Shown piece by piece: positions 63,708 through 64,000 of a stretch of DNA of 64,000 bases (position 1 is the stretch's first letter; every line of letters begins with the position of its first letter). Position numbers and translations under genes: made by a program. The notes below the pieces were generated by a model that saw nothing but the letters and a program-made list of their open reading frames with translations, did no database searches and had not been told where the DNA came from. Source of the DNA: Blepharisma stoltei (lineage: Eukaryota > Ciliophora > Heterotrichea > Heterotrichida > Blepharismidae); assembly GCA_914767885.1 (NCBI GenBank), contig CAJZBQ010000033.1, positions 1 to 64,000 of the forward strand, given 5' to 3'.

Positions 63708-64000
63708 ATGAGATCAAAACTCGATGACCTCTTAGACGAACTTAATGACATTGACGAGCATCCCCAGCCAATCCAAATGCGAAATCAGCAGCCTCTTGCT
63801 GTCCAGACCAAGAAAAATAAATCCTCTCATCGAGAAATTGATGATCTTCTTGATCTTGTAAATGATATTGACTCTCCTGAGCCAGAAAAGCCGGCTTATG
63901 TGCCTAGCTACCAAATCCCAGTTTCAAACTCAAGTAGGCTGCAGAAGTGCTATCCTCTGTGTATAGGCGGAAGCAATTTAGAAGTCGGCATTTGCTTTAG
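63708..64000 (+). CDS. CFAP418: CFAP418 (C8orf37) homologue, 5' part
   Basis: The first 97 codons, cut by the window end. The N terminus MRSKLDDLLDELNDID and a second DDLLDLVNDID match the short acidic repeats of CFAP418. CYPLCIGGSNLEVGICF matches the start of its conserved C-terminal domain. CFAP418 is a ciliary-base protein linked to photoreceptor and ciliary function in animals. Confidence 0.8.
   Translation, partial: MRSKLDDLLDELNDIDEHPQPIQMRNQQPLAVQTKKNKSSHREIDDLLDLVNDIDSPEPEKPAYVPSYQIPVSNSSRLQKCYPLCIGGSNLEVGICF

Noticed and set aside
1-64000. Stentor as the source
   Set aside because: The telomere unit would fit, but Stentor uses the standard code, whereas UGA is Trp throughout this window.
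1-64000. tRNA, rRNA or CRISPR loci
   Set aside because: No cloverleaf-like gene, rRNA segment or spaced repeat array was seen. The short regular repeats are telomere, zinc-knuckle coding repeats or retroposon tails.

Overview
This looks like germline (micronuclear) DNA of a heterotrich ciliate close to Blepharisma. The left 1.5 kb is CCCTAACA telomere repeat. UGA is read as tryptophan: it sits in frame in almost every gene, and one of two adjacent serine carboxypeptidase paralogues has TGA where the other has TGG. UAA and UAG are the stops. Five introns are exactly 15 nt (GT...TAG). Many genes are broken by inserts whose removal at a short terminal duplication restores one continuous reading frame, the behaviour of internal eliminated sequences (IESs) cut out when a somatic nucleus forms. 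The species is inferred; the code, introns and inserts are read from the sequence.

Layout: telomere and a truncated ORF (1-1633); subtelomeric AT-rich DNA; a large Cys-rich membrane protein (2823-7859, minus); two tandem ABCC transporters (8578-14287 and 14869-20834, minus) that both come to 1,196 residues once six and three inserts are removed; an IQ/MORN protein (21302-23799, minus); an ankyrin protein; SPT6 with an unusual WG/GW and six-zinc-knuckle tail (25240-32757, plus); a C2H2 protein; a SIZ/PIAS SUMO ligase; a RING membrane protein; an RCC1/IPT protein; a CAMK-like kinase; a Ser-rich zinc-ribbon protein; an RRM protein; a B-box/kelch-like protein; two serine carboxypeptidases; a COX5B-like mitochondrial protein; an SHIPPO-type ciliary protein; a TTC12-like TPR/ARM protein; SF3B4; and the start of CFAP418.

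The inserts fall into four classes. (1) Foldback MITEs ending CTCCCC...GGGGAG with 3-bp target duplications, mostly TNA (TTA, TAA, TGA, TCA). At least three sequence families share one architecture. (2) TA-flanked palindromes beginning TATAG or similar, from 38 bp up. (3) GC-rich SINE-like retroposons of about 0.15-0.65 kb with 8-17 bp duplications and, in several, TAATC/TTAA-type 3' tails; where the duplication contains TA it supplies the excision boundaries. (4) Short TA-flanked IESs of about 26-100 bp without clear repeats. Nesting reaches three levels in SPT6 and in the second ABC gene.

The gene set is housekeeping (transcription, splicing, SUMO, respiration), ciliary (CFAP418, TTC12-like, SHIPPO-type, MORN) and secretory/lysosomal (carboxypeptidases). 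The likeliest previously undescribed systems here are the TNA-target poly-C MITE superfamily, excision of retroposons through their own target duplications, and the SPT6 protein with an AGO-hook-like and zinc-knuckle tail.
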